Assembly (NCBI RefSeq): GCF_002504165.1
Contig: NZ_CP021404.1
Coordinates: 1,550,001-1,614,000 of the forward strand
Direction of reading: 5' to 3'
Source of the DNA: Pacificitalea manganoxidans
GTDB lineage: Bacteria; Pseudomonadota; Alphaproteobacteria; Rhodobacterales; Rhodobacteraceae
DNA: 64,000 bases
The notes under the pieces were generated by a model. It was not told the origin of the DNA, did not search any database, and worked only from the letters and a program-made list of their open reading frames with translations. Made by a program: the position numbers and the translations under genes. Positions 8,206 through 20,200 of this stretch are shown one piece after another (the stretch's first letter is position 1; the number at the start of each line of letters is the position of its first letter).

Positions 8206-8340
8206 CAGACGGACACACCGGCGCCCGTGTTCAAGGCAAAAGTCGTGCCGTGAGCCCTGAAGGGCGACAAGGCGTCCGTGTTGGAACTGGCCAAACCCTC
8301 CCCAATCATCGGGGGCGCCTTGTTCAAGCGCGTTGGATTT
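8206..8340 (+). pseudogene. IS3-family OrfA remnant
   Basis: Reading from about 8230 gives FKAKVVP, a stop codon, then ALKGDKASVLELAKP. This matches the start of the OrfA protein of IS3-family elements, typically of the form FKAKVALEALKGDKT...ELA. The in-frame TGA and the rapid loss of similarity after 8300 show that only a fragment survives. It marks the left flank of the helicase gene as a former insertion site. Confidence 0.6.
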
Positions 8341-8671
8341 ACCAGATAACTCTAGGGCGTTGGCGGTTCAGTTTTCAGGCGGCGACAACTCCCGATTAGA
8401 TTGAGCCGGCATGAAAGGTCAATCGCCTGCACCCGTGCGATCTGAGGCCTCTGAAAGTTCGATTTCATGGATATTTTCTAACATCAGCCGCTGCTTTATT
8501 TTCAAACAAGGTGATTTTTGGACACAGGGTTTGTAAGCGAGAGCCTCGGAAGTCTGCGCTATGCTTGACCTAGTCAGACGTAGCATCCCAAATAGACTTC
8601 CAAATGATCAGCTCCCCCGGTGACCTCTGCTAAAGGCCGTCCAACATCCCGATCCATTCCTGACGCGATGT
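8341..8671. other. Gap before the helicase, possibly its broken 5' end
   Basis: In the helicase frame an ATG at 8561 opens MLDLVRRSIPNRLPNDQLPR and stops at a TGA at 8621-8623. After that stop the frame stays open into the annotated start, reading LLKAVQHPDPFLTRC just before it. This may be the lost N-terminus of the helicase. The rest of the gap shows nothing recognisable. Confidence 0.4.
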
Positions 8672-11600
8672 GTGTCCGTCGACCTCGAGGTTGACCCTAA
8701 AACTGCGCGCGTTTTCGACTTGGCGGCGGTACGACATGACGACCGGCCAGCAATACGGTGCCATCGAGGTGACATGGAGGACACGCTAGCTCGGTTGGAG
8801 GCCGACCTTGGCGAAACCCGGCACATCATCGGACATAATATTCTGCGCCATGACCTGCCACACTTGGCGGCTTTGCGACCGAGGCTGGCTCAGCTTGCCA
8901 AAGCGCCTGTCGATACGCTTTGGCTCAATCCGTTGGCCTTTCCGCGCAATCCATATCACCACCTCGTCAAACACTACCATGATGGGCGGCTTTTGTCGGG
9001 GCATGTGAACGATCCAGAGGCGGATGCACGGCTGGTATTCGATGTTCTGGAGAACCAGTTCGCCTCCTTCCGCACGTTGAACACAACGGCGCCAGATACG
9101 GTTGTCGCTTACCACTACCTAACGACACGGGGCGAACAGGATCGCGGATTTGACGCCGTGTTCAGTCATGTCCGTGGCTTGAGCATGCCATCTGCCTCTG
9201 AGGCGCGACAGGCGCTGCGTCGGTTGCTGGCGGGCGAGGTTTGCGCCACCGCAGTGGAGAGCTTGCTAGAGCGTGCTGGTGCGCCCCAGATGCGTTGGCC
9301 TTTGGCCTATGCCGTCGCTTGGATCTCGGTCGCAGGTGGCGACTCGGTCATGCCACCTTGGGTTCGGATGCAGTTCCCGGATGCAGCGCGATTGATAAAA
9401 CGTCTGCGCGACACAGCCTGCGATGCGGCGGACTGCTCGTGGTGCCGTGAAAAGAGTGATCCTTTAAAAGCGCTTTCTCGCTGGTTTGGCTTCGACGGTT
9501 TTCGCCCGATACCTGCCGATGCCGACGGACGCCCTTTGCAGGAGCGCATTGTCGACGAGGGCATGCGCGGCAACAGCCTGCTCGGCATCCTGCCGACAGG
9601 GACAGGTAAATCCGTCTGCTACCAGATCCCCGCGTTAGCCAAGTTCGATCGGATCGGCGCGCTGACGGTCGTGATTTCTCCGCTGGTGGCGCTGATGGCC
9701 GACCAAGTGGCGGGCATGGAACGATCAGGCATTTCCTCGGCGGTTACCGTGAATGGAATGCTGTCGCTTCCTGAACGTCAGGATGCATTGGATAAAGTTC
9801 GCATGGGCGAGGCCGCGATGTTGCTCATCTCGCCGGAGCAGTTGCGCAGTGTATCTGTGCGCTCGGTTCTCAAGCAGCGCGAGATTGGTTTCTGGGTTCT
9901 AGATGAGGCGCATTGCATATCGAAGTGGGGGCACGATTTTCGGCCGGACTATCGCTATGTCTCACGGTTCATCCGCGAAATGGCAGGTGACGATGAACCG
10001 GCCCCAGTGATCTGCCTGACCGCTACCGCGAAGCCCGATGTAGTGCGTGATATCCGCGACCATTTCCGTCAGCGGCTTGGGACCGACCTGTTGCTCCTTG
10101 ACGGGGGGGCCTCGCGCACGAACCTAAGCTTCGAGGTCCGCTCGACCGGCAGGCGAACCAAACTGGCCGATATCCTTGGAGTCATCAAACGGCGCCTTCC
10201 GGCCGAAGGAGGCTCCGGCGCCGTGGTCTATTGCGCAACGCGCAAGGGGACAGAGGAGGTAGCGCAGTTTCTGCAACGGCAGGGCCTGTCAGCGGAGCGA
10301 TACCATGCTGGCCTGACGCCAGATGATAAAAAGACCATCCAAGAGCGGTTCCGCGTTGGCGAACTGCGAGTGATTGCGGCCACCAACGCGTTTGGCATGG
10401 GGATCGATAAACCCGATATCAGGCTGGTAGTTCATTGCGATATCCCCGGGTCGCTTGAAAACTACCTGCAAGAGGCAGGACGTGCTGGCCGGGATCGAGA
10501 AAATGCCAATTGTGTGCTGCTCTACGCGCCGGACGATGTCGAGCGGCAGTTTCAACTCTCTGCGCGATCACGGCTGGACCGCCGCGAGATCGGCGCCATC
10601 CTGAAGGCGTTGCGCCGGATGGATGTCCGCACTCGAAACACGGGAATGGTGGTCGCCACCTCGGGTGAGATCGTGCGGCAGGAACACGACCGCGAATTCC
10701 AGCGCGAGAGTGCGACCGACGACACGCGGGTCAAAACCGCCGTTTCCTGGTTGGAGGAGGCTAAGCTTTTGTCGCGCGAAGAAAATCGCGTGCAAGTTTT
10801 CCCGTCGTCGCTTCGGGTGCGCAGCATCGACGAGGCGGAGGCGAGAGTTGATAAAGCGCAGATCACAGGGGTGCGCCGTACCCAGCTGATGGACATTGTC
10901 CGCCACCTGATAAATGCGCCCCCTGACGAGGGCATATCGACCGACGAGCTAACCGGCGTGAGCGGGTTGACCGGCGGGCAGCTGACTAAGGCGATGGCCG
11001 ATCTCGAAACCCTCGGGATCGCCCGGAATGACACAGCGGTTACGGTCTTTGTGCATTTTGGAGTGACGGATGACTCTCGTAAGCGGCTCAACCTTGCGAC
11101 CCGGCTGGAAACAGACCTGATCGCGACGATGAGAGAAGAGGCGCCCGACGCGGAGGACGCGGTCAGTACTCCGTTCAATCTGCAGCTGGCGAGCCAAAAG
11201 CTGCGCGACCAAGGCCATAGCCACGTCCGCCCCGATGTCGTCGAGAAGTTGCTGCGCGGAATGGCACGCGACGGGCGGGACCTTGACGGCGGTAAGGGCA
11301 ATGTGCGCTTGCGCAAGGCCTCGCGCGATACGTTGTTCATTGTTTTGCAACGGTCTTGGTCGGTGTTGGAACAGTCAGCCGCGCTGCGCCGTCAAGCGGG
11401 CGAGGTGCTGGTGGAGCATCTTTTGGGGCGGCTCGAAAAAGGTCAGCGTGGCAAGGACCAGCAGGTTGAGACCAGCCTGGGCGATATGCTGGCGAGCTTG
11501 ACGAGCGATGCCTTCCTGCGAAGTCAGGTTAAGGAGATGACGCGGTTGATGGACCGCGGGCTTCTATGGCTGCACGAGCAGGATGTGGTAACCCTTGGCA

Positions 11601-13735
11601 AAGGTTTGACCGTTTTCCGGCCTGCCATGACGCTCCAGCTCGCACCAAGCAAGGCACAGTTTCTGGTCAAAGATTTTGCGCCATTGCAGGAGCACTACGA
11701 CGAACAGACGGTGCAGACTCACGTTATGGCGGCCTATGCGGAAACCGGGCTGACCTCGATGCCCGACGCCATCCGCCTGACAGAGGACTATTTTGCGCTC
11801 GACCAAGAAGGCTTCATGGGGCGCTGGATGAAGGGCAAGGCTACCGAAGTGAAGCGGCAAACGACCGGGACGTCGTGGAAGAATGTCGTCGAGGCTCTTG
11901 GCAATGCCGATCAGCAGAAAATCGTCGCCGATGATCGGGACGCCACCAACGTTCTAGTCCTGGCCGGTCCGGGCTCTGGCAAGACCCGTGTTTTGGTGCA
12001 TCGTATTGCCTACCTGATCCGCGTTCGGCGCGAGGATCCGCGCAGCATCTTGGTTCTAAGCTATAACCGTCACGCCGCGGTAGAGATCCGGGTGCGTCTC
12101 CGGCATCTGGTGGGGGACGAGGCGTTCGGTGTGACGGTCTCGACCTGTCATGCAATGGCCATGCGGCTTGTAGGCGCCAGCTTTGCCGGGTCGCAGGCCG
12201 AGAGCCGGGACTTCGACGGTATCGTCATGGAGGCTGTGCGCCAGTTGAATGGCGACGGTTTAAGCAAGGCTGAAGCCGAGGCGCAGCGCGAGACGTTGAT
12301 ACAGGGGTATCGGTGGATCCTTGTAGACGAATATCAAGATATCGGCCCCGAAGAATATGCCTTGATCGCCGCCGTCGCGGGACGAACGATCGACGACGAG
12401 GACATGAAGCTCAGCCTGTTTGCTGTAGGGGACGACGATCAAAACATCTACGCTTTTGCCGGGGCGTCCATTAAATTTATCCGGCAGTTCGAACAGGACT
12501 ATCGGGCAAAGCCAGAGTTTCTCATCGAAAACTATCGCTCTACGCGCCATATCATCGAGGCATCCAACACCGTGATCGCCGGCGCGGCCGATAGGATGAA
12601 GCTGGGACACGACATTACAATCGACCGAAAGCGCCGGAAGGAGGCGCCGGGCGGTGTTATGGAGACAACTGATCCGGTCGGGCAGGGGCGCGTTCAGCTT
12701 ATTCAATGTCAACCCGGAGATCGCATGCAGGCCGTTGCGGCGGTTGCTGAACTACAGCGTCTGGCGGCATTGGAGCCAGGGTGGAGCTGGTCGCGCACGG
12801 CCATAATCGCGCGAAACTGGAGGCAGCTTGCCCCGGTGCGCGCCTACGCCGAGGCACAAGGGATTCCGGTTGAGATGGCTAATGAGAGCCTGCCGAGCCT
12901 TTGGCGCCTGCGCGAGATGCGGCAGTTTATCGACCTAATGAGCCGAGATCGATCTCGCGTGCTCGGCGTGCCGCAGCTGCTAGATGTTCTCAACCACATT
13001 CAGCGCAATCAATGGACTGACCTTATTGCCGAAGGCATCGCCGCGCTTGCTCAGGAAATTGGTTCTGGGCAGGTCTCGGTTCCCGATCTCATTGAATGGT
13101 TCGCCGAGTGGGCGCGCGACGCTCGGGGGGAGCAACGGGGGCTGTTGCTTATGACCGCACACCGCGCGAAAGGGCTCGAGTTCGACGACGTTGTGATCCT
13201 GAACGGTGGTTGGGACCGGCCATCGCGACACGAAGATCTCGATGCGCCCCGTCGCCTATTCTATGTCGCCATGACGCGGGCGAGGCGCAGTCTCGCGGTG
13301 ATGACGCAGGGTGCACATGCATTCGTCCCGGGCAACGGAAGCAACATTGTGCGTCGGCACGCTTCGGTGTCCGAGGTCTGCGGTTTGCCGCCGGACCGAA
13401 CATATCTGATGCCTGACATGAGCCAGGTCTTCATTGATTGGCCAGGCCGCCGTAACGAAGGAGACCAGTGCGTCAAGGCAATCGCTGAGGCGCAAGTCGG
13501 GGACATGGTAGACGTCGTGAGGAATGGTGCGCGGTGGTCCGTCCACGATAGAAAGGGGCGCACATTGATCGTTATGAAGGGCGGATGGCACGTTCCGGAT
13601 GGACAGCGCGTAATCTCCGCCGAGGTCGGTGCGATCGTCACGCGTCATGCTCACGAAAGCGGCGAAGAACATCGCGCGAAGCTGCGCCGGGAAACATGGG
13701 AGGTCGTCCTGCCGGAGATAGTTTTGGAGGCGTGA
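8672..13735 (+). CDS. DEDD exonuclease - RecQ helicase - UvrD helicase fusion
   Basis: This 1,687-residue protein joins three DNA-processing modules. Residues 1-140 carry a DEDD-type 3'-5' exonuclease (SVDLEVDP, IIGHNILRHDLPHL, NDPEADARLV). Residues about 280-620 are a RecQ-type helicase with Walker A GILPTGTGKS near 307, the DEAH box LDEAHCISKWGHDFRPDY near 411 and motif VI YLQEAGRAGRDREN near 598. Residues about 1085-1560 are a UvrD/Rep superfamily 1 helicase with AGPGSGKTRVLVHR, ILVDEYQDI, VGDDDQNIYAFAGA, TAHRAKGLEFDDVVI and FYVAMTRARRSLAV. The GTG at 8672 is the only open start, but it places the first catalytic Asp at residue 3, so the N-terminus may be damaged. IS3 fragments flank it on both sides. 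A role in repair or anti-phage defence is possible but unproven. Confidence 0.85.
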   Translation: MSVDLEVDPKTARVFDLAAVRHDDRPAIRCHRGDMEDTLARLEADLGETRHIIGHNILRHDLPHLAALRPRLAQLAKAPVDTLWLNPLAFPRNPYHHLVKHYHDGRLLSGHVNDPEADARLVFDVLENQFASFRTLNTTAPDTVVAYHYLTTRGEQDRGFDAVFSHVRGLSMPSASEARQALRRLLAGEVCATAVESLLERAGAPQMRWPLAYAVAWISVAGGDSVMPPWVRMQFPDAARLIKRLRDTACDAADCSWCREKSDPLKALSRWFGFDGFRPIPADADGRPLQERIVDEGMRGNSLLGILPTGTGKSVCYQIPALAKFDRIGALTVVISPLVALMADQVAGMERSGISSAVTVNGMLSLPERQDALDKVRMGEAAMLLISPEQLRSVSVRSVLKQREIGFWVLDEAHCISKWGHDFRPDYRYVSRFIREMAGDDEPAPVICLTATAKPDVVRDIRDHFRQRLGTDLLLLDGGASRTNLSFEVRSTGRRTKLADILGVIKRRLPAEGGSGAVVYCATRKGTEEVAQFLQRQGLSAERYHAGLTPDDKKTIQERFRVGELRVIAATNAFGMGIDKPDIRLVVHCDIPGSLENYLQEAGRAGRDRENANCVLLYAPDDVERQFQLSARSRLDRREIGAILKALRRMDVRTRNTGMVVATSGEIVRQEHDREFQRESATDDTRVKTAVSWLEEAKLLSREENRVQVFPSSLRVRSIDEAEARVDKAQITGVRRTQLMDIVRHLINAPPDEGISTDELTGVSGLTGGQLTKAMADLETLGIARNDTAVTVFVHFGVTDDSRKRLNLATRLETDLIATMREEAPDAEDAVSTPFNLQLASQKLRDQGHSHVRPDVVEKLLRGMARDGRDLDGGKGNVRLRKASRDTLFIVLQRSWSVLEQSAALRRQAGEVLVEHLLGRLEKGQRGKDQQVETSLGDMLASLTSDAFLRSQVKEMTRLMDRGLLWLHEQDVVTLGKGLTVFRPAMTLQLAPSKAQFLVKDFAPLQEHYDEQTVQTHVMAAYAETGLTSMPDAIRLTEDYFALDQEGFMGRWMKGKATEVKRQTTGTSWKNVVEALGNADQQKIVADDRDATNVLVLAGPGSGKTRVLVHRIAYLIRVRREDPRSILVLSYNRHAAVEIRVRLRHLVGDEAFGVTVSTCHAMAMRLVGASFAGSQAESRDFDGIVMEAVRQLNGDGLSKAEAEAQRETLIQGYRWILVDEYQDIGPEEYALIAAVAGRTIDDEDMKLSLFAVGDDDQNIYAFAGASIKFIRQFEQDYRAKPEFLIENYRSTRHIIEASNTVIAGAADRMKLGHDITIDRKRRKEAPGGVMETTDPVGQGRVQLIQCQPGDRMQAVAAVAELQRLAALEPGWSWSRTAIIARNWRQLAPVRAYAEAQGIPVEMANESLPSLWRLREMRQFIDLMSRDRSRVLGVPQLLDVLNHIQRNQWTDLIAEGIAALAQEIGSGQVSVPDLIEWFAEWARDARGEQRGLLLMTAHRAKGLEFDDVVILNGGWDRPSRHEDLDAPRRLFYVAMTRARRSLAVMTQGAHAFVPGNGSNIVRRHASVSEVCGLPPDRTYLMPDMSQVFIDWPGRRNEGDQCVKAIAEAQVGDMVDVVRNGARWSVHDRKGRTLIVMKGGWHVPDGQRVISAEVGAIVTRHAHESGEEHRAKLRRETWEVVLPEIVLEA

Positions 13736-13754
13736 GGTTTACCGGCAGCTAGGT

Positions 13755-14085
13755 GGCTCCTGATTGCCCAACATTTTCACGATGTGGAAGGTTCGCCGCT
13801 CCGTCAGACCATACTCGGCGCGACGATACGCGACGTCCTCACGCTTCAAGGCGGACCCTTCAGCGTTCTGAAACCAGATCGTCCAGCGTAACCAGACCCA
13901 GCATTTGCTCGGTCAGAAGCTTCTTTAGCTTGGTGTTCTCATCCTTCAGCGCTGTCAGCCGCCGCGCTGACCCCGTGCTTTCGGCTGTCATAGGCCGTCG
14001 CCATGCCTGCCTCCTGCTCCTTCAGCATTCTGATGATCTGCTCTTGTCGCGGGGTAAGCGGTTGGGGTCGCCGTTCGTCGCGCAT
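13755..14085 (-). pseudogene. IS3-family OrfA/OrfB remnant
   Basis: From an ATG at 14085 the minus strand reads MRDERRPQPLTPRQEQIIRM and then LKEQEAGMAT...KHGVS, which is the helix-turn-helix region of an IS3-family OrfA. A deletion and frameshift follow. Another frame then gives LKDENTKLKKLLTEQML, the OrfA leucine-zipper end, and ALKRE-like and YGLTERR-like segments of early OrfB. The element is broken in several places and cannot be active. It differs from the remnant at 8206, so the two do not form a composite transposon. The remaining bases up to 14232 contain the palindrome AGGGTTAACCCT at 14140-14151 and probably the autotransporter promoter. Confidence 0.65.
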
Positions 14086-14232
14086 CGGCAACAATGTTTT
14101 CGCGCCGCAGTAGTTCCAGTTGACTTAGCGCCAAGAACGAGGGTTAACCCTAAATGTGCTAGCTCTGTGCAAAAGTTGTGCAAGCTTTGCGGCAGGTTTC
14201 TTCAACAATAATAGATTTTTTTGGGGGCAGGT

Positions 14233-17200
14233 ATGGCGAGACGGGATCAGGGCGCAGCGCGCGTGGAGTATTCGAAGACAGCGCTGTTGCTAACGTCGAC
14301 ACTTCTCGCCTCCGGCATCACCATCGGCGCCACGCCAATTTCCGCCCAGACCGCTACCAACACGTTTACCCGTGTGATCGACGGTGACGTCGTCACGGGC
14401 CAGACGCTGAGTGTTTCCGGCAATGGCGACGGCGCATTCGAGGTCATGTCGGGCGCCACCACGGTTGACGGTGAAGGCGCGACCTTCTCCGGGTTTCAGA
14501 CCGAAGGCGGCGCGGGTTCAGGTGGCGGCGCAGGCTTGGGCGGTGTGTTCTTTGTCAACACCGGCGCGGCGCTGACCGTTCGGGATGCAAACTTCGTCGG
14601 AAACAACGTCGTCGGCGGTGCTGGCGGTGGCGGCGGCAGCATCGATGTAAAGAACGCGGCGCTCGCCATCGGCGACAAGACCTCGGCCGGTGCCTCCAAC
14701 CTCGTGACCGGATATACATCGAGCGTCACCCAGACCAGCGGCGGCTTTGTGCTCAATAGCGTCGAGTTCGGCGGCGACCCGATTTTTGCCATCACGGATG
14801 GCGCGACGTTCGGCGCGGCGGTGGATTCAAGCGGCACGACTGTCACCGATGCTGTGTCCGGCGTCACGAGCACTGGCTTCAGCTTTGCCAACGGTCTCAA
14901 CATCAATGACTTCGTGACCACCTCTGCTTATGCGTCAGACGAAACGACGGCCTCCAACACCAACAGCATTTATGCCCAGAGCCCGACCCTGTTTTCGACC
15001 GAGTATCTCTCCACCAGTGCGTCGAGCGGATTCAGCGTCGGACAGGAGGTCGTCGGCAGCGGCGTGCCTGCAGGAACCAAGATCACGGCAGTCAACCGCG
15101 ACGGCAGCGGCAACGTCACTTCCATTGAGGTCAACCAGGCTGTCACGCTGGGAGATCTGGATGGATTCAACATCTATTCTCCGCCGATCCTGACCGGGGC
15201 CACCTACGCAGAAACCGGCAGCACGCTCAATTACGGCGCAAACGGAGTGCCGACGACACTTGAAGCGGGTATGAAGGTGACCGGCACCGCCGCACTGGAC
15301 GCGGCAGGCATCACCGTCACCGCTGTGGATCGCAGCACCGGCACGGTCACACTTTCGTCGAGCCTCCCCAGTGGCACGCTGAGCTTCGATGCGTCGAAGC
15401 CGGGCTCCGAAGTGGGGTCCAACACCATCTTTGCGCCCAGTTCCAATACCGGGCTGGCAGTCGGCGATCAGGTGTTCGGCACCGGCATCCCCGCAGGCAC
15501 CACCGTCACGGCAATCGATGGTGATCGTGTCACCTTGAGCCAACCGGTCACGACGGCGGTCGACTTCCTCTATTCCGACAATGTGACGGTCAGCGGCAAC
15601 ACCGCGACCATTAAATCCGGTGTCGGAGATATCGAGGTCGGGCAGGTTGTCGAAGGCACAGGCGTGCCCACCGGCACGACGGTCACCGCGGTCAATCCCG
15701 TGACGGGCGAGGTCACGTTGTCCAACGCCATCACCGGCAACCCGACGAGCATTCGTTTCATCAGCGACAGCGCCTTTGGCGGCGGCATGAACGGGCGCGA
15801 TGTGACAAGTATCGCAGCGACAGGCACCAGTGGAAATGACGGCCGCAACGCGTATTTCACCGAAGGCGACGGAACGGACGGTCAAAATGGCCTGGCCGGC
15901 GCCAACGCCACCAATGGCACGGGCGGGATCGGTGGCGAAGGCGGCGATGGCAGCGACGGCCTGCCCACCAATCCGGCGCTTGTGCGCGACGTCGCGTTCA
16001 AGACCACCGAAATCGCCCTGGCGATTGCCGAAGCCGTTTCGAATGGCGTGCCGGATCCCTATCCGGATGTAGCAACTGCGGCGGCCAATGCGGCAGCGGC
16101 GGCGGCTCACGGGATCGAACTTGGCCTCATTACGGCAGACCTGATCGCATGGCAGCTGGATGCGGAAAAGGGCCTGACCGGCGTAGGCGGCGATGGCGGT
16201 GACGGCGGCGACGGCGGCAACGGCAGCGAATTCTTCGGTGGCGGCAGCGGCGGTGCCGGTGGTGCATTTGGCGAAGCGGCATTGAACGCGTTGGGCAATG
16301 GCGTCGGCGGTGCGGGCGGGTCCGGCGGCGCGGGCGGCTTTGGCGGCGGCGGCGGTGCTGGCGGTCAGCCGGGTGCAGGCACGCCCACCAGCGCAGCGGG
16401 TGAAGGGGGCGATGGTGGCTTTGGCGCTGGTGCAGGCTCCACCGTGTTTGCCGATGGCTCGACCAAGGCCGGTGAAGGCGGCTCCGGTTTCGGCGGCGCG
16501 ATCTTCGTGCGGTCCGGTGGCACGCTGATCCTGGCAGGCGAAATGCAATTCGCGGGCAACACTGCGCGCGGGGGGTCCAGCGCGGATGCCGCAGGCGGGG
16601 CCTCCGGCGATGGCGTGGGCTCTGACCTGTTCATGATGCGCGGCTCCAACGTGACCCTCTCCCCCGACGCGGGTGGGGAAATCGTGTTCGGCGGCACAAT
16701 CGGCGACGATTCACAGGCCAGCTATGAGGGCGCGCAATTTGCCGAAGGCGACGGGGCGTCGCTGACCATCAATGGCGAAGGCAAAGTTCGCTTTGACAAC
16801 TACAATACTTATACTGGCTCTACAGTCCTGCAAAGCGGGACACTTCAGGCGGTCGACAGCGTGGGCGTGCACAGCATGTCCCGCGTGGAGTTCGATGGCG
16901 CGGACTCGGCGTCGCTGTCGGAGCTGTCGGTGCCGGTTTTCCTAAGCTCGGGTGAATTCACCCGTTGGGTCGGCAGCGAATCCGATCAGGTGATGTGGAC
17001 AGGCTCGGGCGGGTTCGCCGCGACCTCCGCTGGGCTCACAGTGGACCTGGGTCGCAATGTTGGCGGCAATCAGGCGCTCGTCTGGAATCAGGCCGGTTTT
17101 GTGCCTCAGGGCAGCAGCCTCGTTCTTGGCGCGCTTACCGCCGAGGGCACGGTCACGCTGGCCAATGACATTTCGCATAATGACACTGTAGCGGGCGAGG

Positions 17201-20200
17201 TGCAGGTCTACCTCGTCGACAATATTAACAGTTCCGCGGATAAATCCGTGCTGGAAGGTGACATCACCGCCGGCAAGCTGAGCTTTGATGCGAATGCAGG
17301 CACCGCACAGGTCGATGTAGCGGGCGCGCTGACCGTTCGCGAACTGGCGGTCGACGGGGGCACCGTCGACACCACCGCCGGCGGCACCTTGGCCGATGAC
17401 GCAGCCCTCAATATCGCCACCGGTGCGACATTCGTCGCGGGCACGGCCGACACCGTGGGTGTTGTGATCAATGACGGCACCTATGACGTGAATGCGGCGC
17501 AGACTGTCGCATCGCTGACCAACCGTGGGCTGACCGATCTGGACGCGGCGCTGACCGCAGGTGCGGGCGGCGTGGATAATGCCTCTGGCGCGACGCTGGA
17601 GCAGAACGCCGACATCACCTCCGCAGGCAGTGTCACCAATAACGGCACCCTGACCGTCACCGGCGACCGCCGGATCGAGACGACCGGGGCGAGCGCGGGC
17701 TTCACCGGCGCGGGCGGCACCACCGTCGCTGCCGCCACGGACGGGCTGACCGTCGATCAGCTGGGCGACACGACCTATTCCGGTGTGATTTCCGGGCTTG
17801 GCGATGTGACCAAGGAAGGCAGCGGCACGCTGACGATCACCGGCGCGAGCACCTATACCGGCGGCACGACCGTGTCTGAGGGCACGCTCGACACGACGGG
17901 CGGCGGCACGCTGGCGGATATCGGTAAGATCGACGTGTCTACCGGTGCGACATTCGTCGCGGGCACCGCCGACACCGTGGGTGTTGTGACCAATGACGGC
18001 ACCTATGACGTGAATGCGGCGCAGACTGTCGCATCGCTGACCAACCGTGGGCTGACCGATCTGGACGCGGCGCTGACCGCAGGTGCGGGCGGCGTGGACA
18101 ATGCCTCTGGCGCGACGCTGGAGCAGAACGCCGACATCACCTCCGCAGGCAGTGTCACCAATAACGGCACCCTGACCGTCACCGGCGACCGCCGGATCGA
18201 GACGACCGGGGCGAGCGCGGGCTTCACCGGCGCGGGCGGCACCACCGTCGCGGCCGCCACGGACGGGCTGACCGTCGATCAGCTGGGCGACACGACCTAT
18301 TCCGGCGTGATCTCCGGGCTTGGCGATGTCACCAAGGAAGGCAGCGGCACGCTGACGATCACCGGCGCGAGCACCTATACCGGCGGCACGACCGTGTCTG
18401 AGGGCACGCTCGACACGACGGGCGGCGGCACGCTGGCAGATACAGGCGCGATCGACGTCTCTACCGGCGCGACATTTGTCGCCGGCACTGCCGACACCGT
18501 GGGTGTTGTGACCAATGACGGCACCTATGACGTGAACGCGGCCCAGACTGTCGCATCGCTGACCAACCGTGGGCTGACCGATCTGGACGCGGCGCTGACC
18601 GCAGGTGCGGGCGGCGTGAACAATGTCTCTGGCGCGACGCTGGAGCAGAACGCCGACATTACCTCCGCAGGCACTGTCACCAATAACGGCACCCTGACCG
18701 TCACCGGCGACCGCCGGATCGAGACGACCGGGGCGAGCGCAGGCTTCACCGGCGCGGGCGGCACTACTGTCGCTGCCGCCACGGATGGGCTGACCGTCGA
18801 TCAGCTGGGCGACACGACCTATTCGGGTGTAATCTCCGGGCTTGGCGATGTGACCAAGGAAGGCAGCGGCACGCTGACGATCACCGGCGCGAGCACCTAT
18901 ACCGGCGGCACGACCGTGTCTGAGGGCACGCTCGACACGACGGGTGGCGGCACGCTGGCGGATATTGGCAAGATCGACGTCGCCACCGGTGCGACATTCG
19001 TCGCAGGCACTGCCGACACCGTGGGCGTTGTGACCAATGACGGCACCTATGACGTGAATGCGGCGCAGACTGTCGCATCGCTGACCAACCGTGGGCTGAC
19101 CGATCTGGACGCGGCGCTGACCGCAGGTGCGGGCGGCGTGGACAATGCCTCTGGCGCGACGCTGGAGCAGAACGCCGACATCACCTCCGCAGGCAGTGTC
19201 ACCAACAACGGCACCCTGACCGTCACCGGCGACCGCCGGATCGAGACCACCGGGGCGAGCGCAGGCTTTACCGGCGCGGGCGGCACCACCGTCGCGGCCG
19301 CCACTGACGCGCTGACCGTCGATCAGCTGGGCGACACGACCTATTCCGGTGTGATTTCCGGGCTTGGCGATGTCACCAAGGAAGGCAGCGGCACGCTGAC
19401 GATCACCGGCGCGAGCACCTATACCGGCGGTACGACCGTGTCTGAAGGCACGCTCGACACGACGGGTGGCGGCACGCTGGCGGATACCGGCAAGATCGAC
19501 GTCGCCACCGGTGCGACATTCGTCGCGGGCACCGCCGACACCGTGGGTGTTGTGACCAACGATGGCACCTATGACGTGAATGCGGCGCAGACTGTCGCAT
19601 CGCTGACCAACCGTGGGCTGACCGATCTGGACGCGGCGCTGGCCGCAGGTGCGGGCGGCGTGGACAATGCTTCTGGCGCGACGCTGGAGCAGAACGCCGA
19701 CATCACCTCCGCAGGCAGTGTCACCAATAACGGCACCCTGACCGTCACCGGCGACCGCCGGATCGAGACGACCGGGGCGAGCGCGGGCTTCACCGGCGCG
19801 GGCGGCACCACCGTCGCTGCCGCCACGGACGGGCTGACCGTCGATCAGCTGGGCGACACGACCTATTCCGGCGTGATTTCCGGGCTTGGCGATGTCATCA
19901 AGGAAGGCAGCGGCACGCTGACGATCACCGGCGCGAGCACCTATACCGGCGGCACGACCGTGTCTGAAGGCACGCTCGACACGACGGGTGGCGGCACGCT
20001 GGCGGATACCGGCAAGATCGACGTCTCTACCGGTGCGACATTCGTCGCGGGCACCGCCGACACCGTGGGTGTTGTGACCAACGATGGCACCTATGACGTG
20101 AATGCGGCGCAGACTGTCGCATCGCTGACCAACCGTGGGCTGACCGATCTGGACGCGGCGCTGACCGCAGGTGCGGGCGGCGTGGACAATGCCTCTGGCG

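Noticed and set aside
8206-14085. Composite transposon carrying the helicase
   Set aside because: The two IS fragments belong to different subgroups, are both decayed, and no matching terminal repeats or target duplications were seen.
14221-14232. TTG start for the autotransporter
   Set aside because: The ATG at 14233 has a strong GGGGGCAGG directly before it; the TTG lies inside that site.
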